From Acrocarpospora corrugata (GTDB lineage: Bacteria > Actinomycetota > Actinomycetes > Streptosporangiales > Streptosporangiaceae), in NCBI RefSeq assembly GCF_009687845.1, contig NZ_BLAD01000049.1:120335-184334 (forward strand): a stretch of 64,000 nt of DNA, read 5' to 3'. Shown piece after piece: positions 33,632-42,334 of this stretch. The notes below the pieces were generated by a model. That model was not told the DNA's origin, made no database searches, and worked only from the letters and a program-made list of their open reading frames with translations. Within the stretch, counting starts at the first letter, position 1. Each line of letters starts with the position of its first letter. Position numbers and translations under genes: made by a program.

Positions 33632-34333
33632 CTAATCGAGCCAGATCACGATTCCGGTCAGGTCGTTGAGTACTGCGGCGACGCCCGCTCTGATGGCTGC
33701 CGCGCAGCGCTCGGGGGTGAATGAGTTGGGGTCGTAGGTCGTGGACATGCCGAGCCCTTCGCCGCGGAATGACGCGCCGGACCAGTCGGCGGCCGTGACG
33801 TTGTGGGTGGGTTCGGCCAGTTCGGCGCCCACGACGAGGAACTGCTGGGCCAGGTGGTTCGGGGCGACCAGGGAGAGGGGGTCGATGAGGTGGTCGCCGG
33901 CGCTGACGATGAGGTCGGGGCCCATCTCCATGGCCTTGGTGATGCTGGGCACATAGTCGGCCGGATTGGCGGCGACCACTGTTCTGAGGTCAACGTCCTC
34001 CTCCTCGGCCCAGTTCTGGACCGCCGCCACCAGGGTTTTGGTCGGGCGGTCGTCGCCGGTGGTGAGGAGTACCACCCGGTAGTCCTGCGACGGGTGGACC
34101 TCGGTCCAGGAGCCGGGCCGGGGGGTAATGGTCGACTCAGGGGCGGGCCGATGGGTGGGGTCGATGAATCCCGGGCCGAGCGTGCCGACGGGGGCGGGCT
34201 TGGCGTGCGGCTGTGACCAGTCGCCGGAACCGCATCCGGCGAGCAGTACGGCGACCGCCGCCAGCGCGGCGACGGCCCGAAGCGGGGGGCGCAAAGCGAT
34301 CGTCCTCCGAGTGATGGCGGGTTGTGCGTGCAC
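33632..34333 (-). CDS. Lipoprotein, substrate-binding (BMP-like)
   Basis: A protein of about 233 residues with a lipoprotein signal: basic start, hydrophobic AVAALAAVAVLLAGC, and Cys acylation at about residue 34. The mature part has a periplasmic-binding-like fold with YRVVLLTTGDDRPTKTLVAAVQNW, ADYVPSITKAMEMGPDLIVSAG and a late helix, similar to Med/BMP lipoproteins that bind nucleosides. No permease or ATPase genes adjoin. The start could be GTG 34333 or TTG 34294, which has the better GGAGG. Confidence 0.72.
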   Translation of the reverse strand: MHAQPAITRRTIALRPPLRAVAALAAVAVLLAGCGSGDWSQPHAKPAPVGTLGPGFIDPTHRPAPESTITPRPGSWTEVHPSQDYRVVLLTTGDDRPTKTLVAAVQNWAEEEDVDLRTVVAANPADYVPSITKAMEMGPDLIVSAGDHLIDPLSLVAPNHLAQQFLVVGAELAEPTHNVTAADWSGASFRGEGLGMSTTYDPNSFTPERCAAAIRAGVAAVLNDLTGIVIWLD

Positions 34334-34466
34334 ATCCTCCTTCCCGGTTCATCCCTATTTCGAGCAATAGAGGTTCTTCTGGGGTTATTTCTTCCGGGGT
34401 TCGCCGGTGGGTCGGCTCGCGTTCACGCGGGGGGTGGAGCGTGCACGGGCCAACTGAAGGAGCACC

Positions 34467-35672
34467 ATGTCACACCGGATGCGCGCCGCCGTCCTCGGGA
34501 TCAGCCTGGCGGCCGCCGCCTTCCTCAGCGCCGGGCCGGCCCTCGCCCACGGGTTCACCTCGACCGTGTACGTCGACATCACCGCAGGCGACGGGGGCCA
34601 CCTGCGCACCACGCTGGGGCTTGAATACGACCTCTTCGTCGTCTCCACCGCCGACTCGGAGAAGGACGACCCCCTCTACCAGACCGGAATCGCCGCCTTC
34701 GAGGCCGGTGACACCGACGGCCAGGCCGCCGCGCTCAACGCCCACGCGAAGCAGGCCGTCGCGTACGTCACCAAGCGTTTCTCGATCGCCTCGGCGGACC
34801 AGCCCTGCGCCCCGGCCCAAGTCGGCGATTTCAAGATCAGCGAACGGGAGGGCGTGCCGTACGCCGATCTGCTGCTCGACTGGGCCTGTCCCCAGCAGAG
34901 CGACGACCACCAGGTACGGAGCCAGCTGTTCCCCGACACGGAGAAGTACGTCAAAGGGGCCAAGACGATCGTCACGTACGAGATCGACGGCCACTCGGGC
35001 AGCGCCGCGCTCGACGCCGGTCAGCCGTCCTTCTCCACCGGCCAGTCCTGGTACGGGCGATTCTGGGAGTTCTTCCTCCTGGGCGCCGAACACCTGCTGT
35101 CCGGGATCGACCACATCCTGTTCCTGCTCGCCCTCATCGCAGGATCCCGGCGCCTGCGCGAGATCGTCCTGGTGGCCACCAGCTTCACCCTGGCCCACTC
35201 GGTGACGTTCATGCTCGCCGCGCTCGGCCTGGTCGACGTGCCCGCGAGCGTGGTGGAACCCGTGATCGCCCTGTCGATCGCCGTGGTGGCCGGCTGGCAC
35301 CTGTGGCGGATCCTGCGGCGCGGCGGCCACGCCACCGACCTGGAGCCGGCCGGACGCGGTCATTTCAGCCTGGACCGCGCGGGCTGGACCCGCCTCGGGG
35401 TGGTGTTCTGTTTCGGTCTCGTGCACGGCCTGGGTTTCGCGGGCGCGCTGGGGATCGACGAGTCGTGGTCGTGGACCCTGCTGTGGTCGCTGCTGGTGTT
35501 CAACGTCGGCATCGAGGTCGTCCAGTTGACGATCATCGCCCTCGTGTTCCCGCTGCTTACCGTGCTCCGGCATCGCCTGCCGACGGCCGGCTTCTGGGTG
35601 ACCGGAGCGATTTCCGCAGCTGTTTCGGTGATGGGGCTGATCTGGTTCGTCGAACGGCTGCTCGGCACCTAA
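34467..35672 (+). CDS. HupE/UreJ-family membrane protein
   Basis: A 401-residue secreted/membrane protein. A signal peptide ends at SAGPALAHG, leaving an N-terminal His and an extracellular domain of about 180 residues with paired Cys. Then come about six membrane helices with conserved EHLLSGIDHILFLLALI, TLAHSVTFMLA and LVHGLGFAGALG, the HupE/UreJ_2 signature whose His and Asp residues are thought to carry nickel or cobalt. This family occurs with hydrogenase or urease genes; the hydrogenase locus is 12 kb away, so a nickel-supply role is plausible but inferred. AAGGAG precedes ATG 34467. Confidence 0.85.
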   Translation: MSHRMRAAVLGISLAAAAFLSAGPALAHGFTSTVYVDITAGDGGHLRTTLGLEYDLFVVSTADSEKDDPLYQTGIAAFEAGDTDGQAAALNAHAKQAVAYVTKRFSIASADQPCAPAQVGDFKISEREGVPYADLLLDWACPQQSDDHQVRSQLFPDTEKYVKGAKTIVTYEIDGHSGSAALDAGQPSFSTGQSWYGRFWEFFLLGAEHLLSGIDHILFLLALIAGSRRLREIVLVATSFTLAHSVTFMLAALGLVDVPASVVEPVIALSIAVVAGWHLWRILRRGGHATDLEPAGRGHFSLDRAGWTRLGVVFCFGLVHGLGFAGALGIDESWSWTLLWSLLVFNVGIEVVQLTIIALVFPLLTVLRHRLPTAGFWVTGAISAAVSVMGLIWFVERLLGT

Positions 35673-35692
35673 GGGTTTTTGGGACATGCCAT

Positions 35693-35721
35693 AACCGGCC
35701 AGACCGCATTTACGGCCGGTT
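35693..35721. terminator. Hairpin after the HupE/UreJ gene
   Basis: AACCGGCC (35693-35700) and GGCCGGTT (35714-35721) pair perfectly with a 13-base loop 20 bp after the stop codon. A GGGTTTTTGGG run precedes it. Confidence 0.5.
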
Positions 35722-35780
35722 CATGCGGCAGCGGGAGCTTGAGTTCGCTTCTATGCATAATCGTGGCAAAAGGAACAAAA

Positions 35781-37730
35781 ATGACATTAAGCACCCGGAA
35801 CCGCGTTGCCGTAGGTGCCACCGCCGCGCTCCTGGGCCTGGCCGTAGCCTTCGGCAGCAGCTTGACGACCGCAGCCAGCGCCGCCGAGCCCGCCACCCTC
35901 ACCGGGATCATCCTCGGAGTGGGCGCCGATGAGTCCCAGCGCACCGTGACCTGGTACTCCTCGGCCGACATCGCGCAGAAGATCCAGCTCGCCCCGACCG
36001 CGGAGCTCGCCAACAACGAGTTCCCCGCCGGCGCGGCCGTCTTCGACGCGGTCGGCTCGGGGAACATCGCCACCAGTGGCGGCTTCAACCGCCACGCGAC
36101 CATCAGCGGCCTGAAGGAAGACACGGTCTACTCCTACCGTGTCGGCGCCGAGGGCAACTGGTCCCCGACCTACTCCTTCAAGACGCAGGACTTCGACGGG
36201 AACTACGACTTCCTGTTCTTCGGCGACCCGCAGATCGGCTCCTCCGGCGACGTCCCCAAGGACCAGGCCGGTTGGCAGGACACGCTGGACGTGGCCCTGG
36301 CCGCCAACCCGGACTCCGAACTGCTCGTGTCCGGCGGTGACCAGGTCGAGACGGCCAACACCGAGTCCCAGTGGACCGCCTTCCTGGCGCCCGACAAGCT
36401 CCGCCAGTACCCGTGGGCCGCGACCATCGGCAACCACGACGTCGGCGGCAAGGCGTACGAGCAGCACCTCTACACCCCCAACACCGACCGCTCGGCCCCG
36501 CTGTACGCCAACGGCAACCCGGCGTCCAACACCTCCGGCGGCAACTACTGGTACGTCTACAAGGACGTGCTGTTCATCGACATCAACAGCAACAGCTACG
36601 CCAACTCCCAGGGTGGTGGCGGCGACGCGGCGCACCTCGCGTACGTGACCGACATCATCAACCGGCACGGCAACGAGGCCAAGTGGAAGGTGCTCGTCTT
36701 GCACCACGCGATCTACTCGCCGGCCGCCCACGCCAAGGACGGAGACGCCAAGGTGCGCCGGGTCGATTTCCCGACCGCCTTCTCCAACCTGGGTGTGGAC
36801 CTGGTGCTGCAGGGCCACGACCACAGCTACTCCCGCAGCTACCTGATCAAGAACAGCCAGAAGGCCAACCCGGAGGAGCAGCCCGGCGCGGCTGACGTCT
36901 ACCCGGGCCCCGGCGGCGTGCTCTACGTGACGGGCAACTCGGCTTCGGGCTCGAAGTACTACGACATCTCGGCCCCCGACGGCAGCGCCGCCGGCGGCGC
37001 CGGCAATGGCGCCGACCCGCTGAACCCGAGCAGCTACTGGTACAACTCGGTTCAGAACCAGGAGCACGTCCGCTCCTACGTCAAGGTTCAGGTCCGCAAC
37101 GACGAGCTCGTGGTCGAGAACGTCCGCAGCGGCACCTGCGCTCCCCCGAACGCGGCGGTGGAGCGTGGCCTCGCGTGCGCCAACACCCCCGCCGACCAGC
37201 CGGTCGGCTCGGTCGTCGACAAGGTGACCGTGCACCCGTACCACGGCGATGGCCAGGCCCTCCAGGTCAACGTGCCCAACGCCGCTCCGGGTGAGTTCGG
37301 CTGGACCATCGACGGCCGCAACGGCCTGGTGGACCTCGGCACCGCGACGGAGCACGGTGACTACTTCGCGGCGACCGGGCAGATCAACCCGATCGTCGTG
37401 TCGGACAGCCGCCGTTCGCTCGCCCCGTGGTCGATCTCGGCCAGCGTGAGCGACTTCCAGGACGCCGCCAAGACCTTCTCCGGCGCGTACCTGGGCTGGA
37501 CGCCGCGCGTGCTGGAGGACGGCCTCAGCGCCAAGGCCAGCGGGGCGGTGCCCTCCGGCTACGACGACCACGGCCAGGGCCTGGCCGTCTCGCGCGGCCT
37601 CGGCTGGGCTGAGCAGGGCCACGTCAAGGGCCAGGCCAAGCTCGGCGCCGACCTGGATCTGAAGATCCCGGGCAGCGTCGAGAAGGGTGGCTACCGCGCC
37701 ACTCTCACGATCACTGCGCTGAGCAGCTGA
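35781..37730 (+). CDS. Secreted purple-acid-phosphatase-like metallophosphoesterase
   Basis: A 649-residue exported enzyme. The signal peptide ends near TTAASAAEP. A fibronectin-like purple acid phosphatase N-terminal domain (TWYSSADIAQ ... VYSYRVGAEGNW) is followed by the calcineurin-type core: FFGDPQIG, LLVSGGDQVE, TIGNHDVGG, VLHHAIYS and LQGHDHSYSR, which provide all metal ligands. The last 170 residues form an extra beta domain (VTVHPYHGDGQALQVNVP). AAAGGA precedes ATG 35781. It probably releases phosphate outside the cell; the DUF916-like gene follows. Confidence 0.9.
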   Translation: MTLSTRNRVAVGATAALLGLAVAFGSSLTTAASAAEPATLTGIILGVGADESQRTVTWYSSADIAQKIQLAPTAELANNEFPAGAAVFDAVGSGNIATSGGFNRHATISGLKEDTVYSYRVGAEGNWSPTYSFKTQDFDGNYDFLFFGDPQIGSSGDVPKDQAGWQDTLDVALAANPDSELLVSGGDQVETANTESQWTAFLAPDKLRQYPWAATIGNHDVGGKAYEQHLYTPNTDRSAPLYANGNPASNTSGGNYWYVYKDVLFIDINSNSYANSQGGGGDAAHLAYVTDIINRHGNEAKWKVLVLHHAIYSPAAHAKDGDAKVRRVDFPTAFSNLGVDLVLQGHDHSYSRSYLIKNSQKANPEEQPGAADVYPGPGGVLYVTGNSASGSKYYDISAPDGSAAGGAGNGADPLNPSSYWYNSVQNQEHVRSYVKVQVRNDELVVENVRSGTCAPPNAAVERGLACANTPADQPVGSVVDKVTVHPYHGDGQALQVNVPNAAPGEFGWTIDGRNGLVDLGTATEHGDYFAATGQINPIVVSDSRRSLAPWSISASVSDFQDAAKTFSGAYLGWTPRVLEDGLSAKASGAVPSGYDDHGQGLAVSRGLGWAEQGHVKGQAKLGADLDLKIPGSVEKGGYRATLTITALSS

Positions 37731-37742
37731 CCTGCACCTGAC

Positions 37743-37772
37743 GGGGTGGGCGCCTGCCGGGCGTCCACCCCC
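37743..37772 (+). terminator. GC-rich hairpin after the phosphoesterase gene
   Basis: GGGGTGGGCGCC and GGGCGTCCACCCC pair with one or two mismatches around a 4-base loop, 13 bp past the stop. It probably ends or attenuates the phosphoesterase transcript before the next gene. Confidence 0.6.
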
Positions 37773-37815
37773 ACAGCCCTTCCAGACCCGCCCCAGATGG
37801 CCCAAGGATCCCGAG

Positions 37816-38871
37816 ATGCGCCGGAAAACCACTCTCGTCCGCACCGCCGCCCTGACCCTGCTCGCCGCCTTCGCCGCCGGCGGCCTCACCGCCGGTCCCG
37901 CGCTGGCCGCGGACGGCGAGGTCGCCTGGACCGTACGGACGGCCTCCAACACCTACGGCGCTGACCGGTCCAGTTTCAGCTACGCCGTCAACCCCGGCGG
38001 ACTGGCCAAGGACGCCATGGTCGTCGCCAACCGGGGTACGGCTCCGGTCAAACTCGCCGTCTACGCCGCCGACGGTTTCACCACCGACACGGGCCAGCTC
38101 GACCTGCTCCCCAAGAACGAGAAATCCGTCGGAATCGGCGCCTGGCTCCACGCCGGCCGCGAGAGCGTCACCATCCAGCCCGGAAAGACAGCCGAGATCC
38201 CGTTCACGGTCACCATTCCGGGCAACGCCACGCCCGGCGACTACGTGGGCGGCATCCTCACCTCGCTGACCCAGTCCGACCAGGCCGAAGGCATCAACGT
38301 GGACCGGCGCCTCGGCATCCGGGTCAAACTGCGCGTCAGCGGTGAGCTCAAGCCGATCCTCGCGATCGAGGACTTCCACGTGGACTACGCCGGTTCCATC
38401 AACCCCTTCGCGATGGGCGACGCCACGGTCAGCTACCGGATCCACAACACCGGCAACGCCATCCTGTCCGCCCAGCAGACGATGTCGGTCTCGGGCCCGT
38501 TCGGCTGGCTACCGGCCGAAGCCGACAAGATCGCCGCGCCGCCGGAACTGCTCCCCGGCGAGAGCCGGCAGGTGACGGTGCCCGTTCACGGTGTGGCACC
38601 CCTGTTCACCCTGGCCGCGGCCACGACCATCCTGCCCCAGCTCACCGACATCTCTGGCTCCACCACCTCACTCGACCCCGTCCAGGCCACCGCGAGCGGG
38701 TGGGCCGTGCCGTGGACGCAGTCGCTGCTGCTCGTCCTGCTGATCGCGGTCATCGTCGGCGGGATCCTCCTCAACCGCCGCAAGCGCGCCCGGCGCAAGC
38801 TACGTGAGGAGGCCCGCGTACGCGACGCCGTCGAGCAGGCCCTCCGTGACCAGAAGGCCCAGGCCCATTAG
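37816..38871 (+). CDS. DUF916-like cell-surface protein with C-terminal membrane anchor
   Basis: A 351-residue exported protein. A signal peptide (LTLLAAFAAGGLTAGPALA) precedes two beta-sandwich domains (YAVNPGGLAKDAMVVANRGTAPVKLAVYAADG, and later VSYRIHNTGNAILSAQQT), as in DUF916/WxL-associated proteins. A membrane helix SLLLVLLIAVIVGGILL near residue 310 and a basic tail rich in Arg complete it. Such proteins bind cell-wall components and hold partners at the surface; the partner may be the phosphoesterase encoded 85 bp upstream. Confidence 0.78.
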   Translation: MRRKTTLVRTAALTLLAAFAAGGLTAGPALAADGEVAWTVRTASNTYGADRSSFSYAVNPGGLAKDAMVVANRGTAPVKLAVYAADGFTTDTGQLDLLPKNEKSVGIGAWLHAGRESVTIQPGKTAEIPFTVTIPGNATPGDYVGGILTSLTQSDQAEGINVDRRLGIRVKLRVSGELKPILAIEDFHVDYAGSINPFAMGDATVSYRIHNTGNAILSAQQTMSVSGPFGWLPAEADKIAAPPELLPGESRQVTVPVHGVAPLFTLAAATTILPQLTDISGSTTSLDPVQATASGWAVPWTQSLLLVLLIAVIVGGILLNRRKRARRKLREEARVRDAVEQALRDQKAQAH

Positions 38872-38875
38872 GGCG

Positions 38876-39390
38876 TCAACGCTTCAAGAGCTCGGACACG
38901 CGCGGAAGGACGTCGCGGGGTTCGCCGCTGAGCCCGCATTCCATCGCGAGCCAGCCGTCGTATCCGATGTCCTCAAGCGCCGTCAGCGTCTCGTCCCAGT
39001 CATAGTGGCCCGCCCCCGGCTCAAGCCGGTTGCTGTCACCCAGCTGGACGTGCCCGATCCGGTGACCCGCGGCGCGGATGGCCGCGCCGATGTCGGCTTC
39101 CTCGATCGACATGTGGAAAGTGTCGGCGATCACGCGTACGGCCGGCGACGCGATCTCGTCGACGACCCGCGACGCCTGCGCCAGCGTATTGATCAGGTAA
39201 TCCTCGAAACGGTTCAGCGGCTCCAGGAACACGGCGCTCCCGTGCTCCTCGCCGACGGCGGCCACCTCACGCAGCGCCGCCACGAGCAGCCGCAGGGATT
39301 CATCGTCATCCCGCGGCACGGCGAACGGCGGAAGCCGTTTCGAGAAGACGCCGAACGCGTTGGGAGACACGATCCCCGCCGCCCCGGCAT
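38876..39390 (-). pseudogene. C-terminal fragment of a sugar isomerase/epimerase (xylose isomerase-like TIM barrel)
   Basis: From about 39390 the minus strand reads AAGIVSPNAFGVFSKRLPPF ... FLEPLNRFEDYLIN ... ADTFHMSIEEADIG ... IGHVQLGDSNRLEPG, which is the last two thirds of an AP-endonuclease-2/xylose-isomerase-like barrel with its metal ligands (E, D/H, H, E). The first 80-100 residues are missing. Upstream in another frame is a fragment of a ThuA-like protein, so a deletion joined two genes. Confidence 0.75.
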
Positions 39391-39540
39391 ACGGCGACCT
39401 CGTCGGGGTCCGGGATGTCGAATGGCTCCCCGTGCATCTCCTGCTCGCCGATGACAATGGGCTGGTCGACGCCCGCCGCGATCGGATGACCCGGATCGAT
39501 CGTCCAGACCAGTTCGCGCTCGCCCTCATTCCGCCAGGAG
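39389..39540 (-). pseudogene. Internal fragment of a ThuA-like protein
   Basis: About 45 codons read ERELVWTIDPGHPIAAGVDQ, then IVIGEQEMHGEPFDIPDPDE. This is the middle of a ThuA (trehalose-utilisation) protein of the glutamine-amidotransferase-like fold. Both ends are lost: downstream it runs into the isomerase remnant, upstream into non-coding sequence. ThuA and such isomerases are frequently neighbours in sugar-use operons. Confidence 0.65.
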
Positions 39541-39587
39541 AGTGAGCAGCTGCTGGACCATGCGCTTTTCTGCACGGCTCCCACGGT

Positions 39588-39968
39588 TTATTTCAAGGCC
39601 GAGTCCCGGTTCTCCAGGATGGTACGGCCGTGCGTGCCGACCCACTCACTGAGGGCGTTGATCGGGCCGAGCAGGGTGCGGCCCAGCGGCGTGAGCGCGT
39701 ACTCGACCCGCGGCGGCACCTCGGCATGGACCCGCCGGGTGACCAGACCATCACGTTCCAGGTCGCGCAGGGTCTTGGTGAGCATGCGATGGGAGATCCC
39801 GTCGATGCCGCGGAGGAGGTTGGTGAAACGCTGCTCGCCCGCGGTGAGGGACGCGATGACGACAAGAGTCCATTTGTCACCGATGGTGCTGAGCAGGCCA
39901 CGCATAACAGACTGAAGCTGATCATCGTCGCATGTGGTCGCATCGCCCGCAATCCCAGGAAAGATCAT
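39588..39968 (-). CDS. HxlR-family transcriptional regulator
   Basis: A 126-residue regulator: CDDDQLQSVMRGLLSTIGDKWTLVVIASL (with the HxlR GDKWT signature), then QRFTNLLRGIDGISHRMLTKTLRDLERDGLV for the recognition helix and the wing PPRVEYALTPLGRTLL. A Cys near residue 13 may sense oxidants. ATG 39968 follows GAAAGGGG. It is divergent from the FMN reductase at 40096; two palindromes between them are the likely operator. Confidence 0.88.
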   Translation of the reverse strand: MIFPGIAGDATTCDDDQLQSVMRGLLSTIGDKWTLVVIASLTAGEQRFTNLLRGIDGISHRMLTKTLRDLERDGLVTRRVHAEVPPRVEYALTPLGRTLLGPINALSEWVGTHGRTILENRDSALK

Positions 39969-39986
39969 TTCGCCCCTTTCGCAATA

Positions 39987-40021
39987 TGCACTCTGAAGTG
40001 CGTATTGCACTAAATAGTGCA
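39987..40021. promoter_or_regulatory. Two TGCACT palindromes, probable HxlR operator
   Basis: TGCACTCTGAAGTGCG (39987-40002) and TGCACTAAATAGTGCA (40006-40021, perfect) lie side by side, 19 bp centre to centre, in the gap between the divergent HxlR and FMN reductase genes. Confidence 0.65.
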
Positions 40022-40095
40022 TCCCATTTCGTGGGAATCAACGTTCTCGTCAGGCCGCTCCAGCAGATCAGACATCGACCATAAGGAGTCAAGCC

Positions 40096-40653
40096 GTGAC
40101 GAAAATCGCAATCATCGTCGGGAGCGTACGGCCGGGGCGTTACAGCAGAGCGGTGGCGGACTGGGCGCTGACCCAGGCGGCCGGCCGGGCGGACGCGGAG
40201 TTCGAGATCGTCGACCTCATCGACCACCCGCTACCCCACCTCGACGAGCCGGCGGCCGCATCGACCGGCCGCTACGACAACGCGCACACGAAGGCATGGT
40301 CGCAGCTCATCGCCGGATTCGACGGATTCGTATTCGTCACCCCCGAGTACAACCACTCGACCACCGGCGTCCTGAAAAACGCTATCGACTACCTGTACGC
40401 GGAGTGGAACAACAAAGCGGCCGGTTTCGTCAGCTTCGGCGTCGCCGGCGGCGTCCGGGCCGTCGAACACCTGCGGCTCGTCGCCGCCGAGGTGCAACTC
40501 GCGACGACGAAAGCCCAGGTGGCCCTCTCCTTCTACACCGACTTCGAGAACTTCAGCACACTCACCCCGGGCACCCACCAGACCGACGCCATGACCGCCA
40601 CGTTCGACCAGGTGGTCGCCTGGTCCGAGGCACTGGCCCACCTGCGGAAGTGA
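40096..40653 (+). CDS. NADPH-dependent FMN reductase
   Basis: A 185-residue flavodoxin-like reductase. The FMN loop IVGSVRPGRYSRAVADWAL and the catalytic segment FVTPEYNHSTTGVLKNAIDYLY are the family hallmarks. These enzymes reduce FMN, quinones, azo dyes or chromate using NADPH. GTG 40096 has AAGGAG 8 bases upstream. The HxlR gene alongside suggests induction by electrophiles or oxidants. Confidence 0.9.
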   Translation: MTKIAIIVGSVRPGRYSRAVADWALTQAAGRADAEFEIVDLIDHPLPHLDEPAAASTGRYDNAHTKAWSQLIAGFDGFVFVTPEYNHSTTGVLKNAIDYLYAEWNNKAAGFVSFGVAGGVRAVEHLRLVAAEVQLATTKAQVALSFYTDFENFSTLTPGTHQTDAMTATFDQVVAWSEALAHLRK

Positions 40654-40688
40654 TCACGCGGCGGCCCGGACCGCCCCGGGCCGCCCTC

Positions 40689-40812
40689 CGTGAGACCTGG
40701 ACGGTAGCGGCATGGAAGGCGTCGAAGTAGTGCTCGGCGAAGAGCTTCGCGGTCAGCTCGCCGCGGCTGCTCACGCCCACCTTCTCGAACAGCGACTTGA
40801 TGTAGTCGCGAG
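40689..40812 (-). pseudogene. 3' remnant of a LuxR-family regulator
   Basis: About 40 codons read RDYIKSLFEKVGVSSRGELT and then AKLFAEHYFDAF, the last two helices of a LuxR/GerE domain (VGVxSRxEL). Nothing of the sensor region or first helices remains. The 5' side joins abruptly to the AbiEii-like fragment. Confidence 0.65.
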
Positions 40813-40817
40813 GGCCA

Positions 40818-41249
40818 ATTCAGACCAGTCGCGTGGGCGATCTGCAAGAGGCGCTTGATGTCCTCCTCGTCACGCGTGGCTAAGCGCGAGCCGTACGAGA
40901 GGATCTTGAGGGCGGGCGCGGCGGCCAGATCGGGGATGACCGCGTTGAACGGGAGTTCGGTTCCGGTGCTCAGCGTGATACGTAGAGGCAGTCGTAGGCC
41001 GGGTCTGGCGAGGCTGACGCTGAGGCCGGGCACCCCATCGGCCACGATGGGCCCAACGTCGACGTTGGGCTGGTGCCGGGTGGACGTGGATGGCACCAGC
41101 AGGTCGATCGTGAGTTCGCGTTCCCCTGCAATCCGGGTGAAGCGGTTGGAAGTGTTTGTGACCCGAAAGGTCTGGTCTCCCACGATCAGAAGATCGCTCG
41201 TGAGTTCCGCCTCCCACCCGGCGGCGCGGAGCTCGGCCAGCCAGCTCAC
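40818..41249 (-). pseudogene. N-terminal part of an AbiEii-like nucleotidyltransferase gene
   Basis: A GTG start at 41249 with GAAGG upstream opens about 143 codons: WLAELRAAGWEAELTSDLLI ... FRVTNTSNRF ... VDVGPIVADG ... AAPALKILSYGSR, ending RDEEDIKRLLQIAHATGLNW. The late pattern LK-x-x-SYGSRLATRDEEDI is like the helix that follows the active site in AbiEii/AbiGii antitoxin-paired transferases. The frame then runs into the LuxR remnant, so the gene is truncated. Family assignment is tentative. Confidence 0.5.
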
Positions 41250-41370
41250 CCTTCAATTATAAGCCACGTGCTCATTTTTGCACGGTGGTTATATTCGTGT
41301 TGCTGGGCGTGGAGGCGAGGGCCAGGGGTGAGCAATGCTGGCCTCTCCGCAGCCGCATGCGGACGGTTTG

Positions 41371-42270
41371 TCAGGATAATTCTGACAGTGAGCGGGTTTC
41401 GGCGATCAGTTCGCACTGGCGTTGCCAGTCGTCACCGATGACGCCGAGGATGAGGTGGTCGGCGCCGGCTTCGGCGTACTGGCGGAATCGCTCGGCTGCT
41501 TGGGGTGGGGGGCCGGTGATCGGCAGGTGGGCGGCGATCTCGGGAGGCACGCCGTACCGGGTGAGGCCGGCGGTGGCGGCGCTGAGTAGTGACGGGGATG
41601 GGGTGGGGCCGAGTAGGACGCTGCCGCCGACGGCGAGATGCGGCGTCGGGCGGCCGTAGCCGGCGGCGAGATCGGCCAGTTCGCGGCGGCCGTTGGCGAC
41701 CGCCGTCGCGGTGATCACTGAGGGGAACCAGGCATCCGCGTAGCGGGCGGTGCGGCGCAGTGCCGCCCGGGAGCCGCCGCCTACCCAGATGGGCGGCATG
41801 GCCGCTCCCGGGGACAAGGCGATGGAGACGCCGGATGGCAGCACCGTTGTTCGGCCGGTGACCAGGTCGGGCAGGACTTCCAGGGCGGCATCGGTATGGC
41901 GGCCGCGCTCGGTGTACTGGACGCCGACCGCTTCCCAGGCTCTGCTGCCGTGTACCGCGCCGCCGGAGCCGACCCCGAGGATGACGCGGTCTCCGGACAG
42001 GTGCTGGAGAGTCGCGATCTGTTTGGCGGCCCAGGCCGGGTGGCGCAGCGCGAGGACCATCACCCCGAACCCGATGCGCAGCCGCTCGGTGACCGCGGCC
42101 ACGGTGGCGAGGGTGAGGGTGCTCTCCATGGTTCCGACGGTGGCGGCGAGGTGGTCGCCGGTGAACAGCGCGTCCAGGCCGAGGTCCTCGGCGTGACGCG
42201 CGCAGGCGCGGACATCGACGGCCGCGCTCCGGGACGACGGAAACATCACCCCGATCGACAGGCGCTTCAC
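41371..42270 (-). CDS. F420-dependent LLM-class oxidoreductase
   Basis: A 299-residue luciferase-like TIM barrel. RLSIGVMFPSSRSAAVDVRACARHAEDLGLDALFTGDHLA opens the barrel, IGFGVMVLALRHPAWAAKQIATLQHLSGDRVILGVGSGG is the family core, and IWVGGGSRAALRRTARYADAWFP the coenzyme-phosphate site. Actinobacterial members of this shape use F420. GTG 42270 has GGAGGTGA 8 bases upstream. It lies just after the quinone reductase gene on the same strand and may belong to the TetR-controlled unit. Confidence 0.85.
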   Translation of the reverse strand: MKRLSIGVMFPSSRSAAVDVRACARHAEDLGLDALFTGDHLAATVGTMESTLTLATVAAVTERLRIGFGVMVLALRHPAWAAKQIATLQHLSGDRVILGVGSGGAVHGSRAWEAVGVQYTERGRHTDAALEVLPDLVTGRTTVLPSGVSIALSPGAAMPPIWVGGGSRAALRRTARYADAWFPSVITATAVANGRRELADLAAGYGRPTPHLAVGGSVLLGPTPSPSLLSAATAGLTRYGVPPEIAAHLPITGPPPQAAERFRQYAEAGADHLILGVIGDDWQRQCELIAETRSLSELS

Positions 42271-42334
42271 CGCACGTCACCTCCACCCATACCGATCACG
42301 ATTGCCGGGGCGGTGGCGCTGATCGGCTGCCTGA

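Noticed and set aside
35787..37952. A 721-codon minus-strand frame opposite the phosphoesterase gene
   Set aside because: Val/Asp/Gly-rich antisense translation with no fold; the plus strand encodes all metallophosphoesterase motifs.
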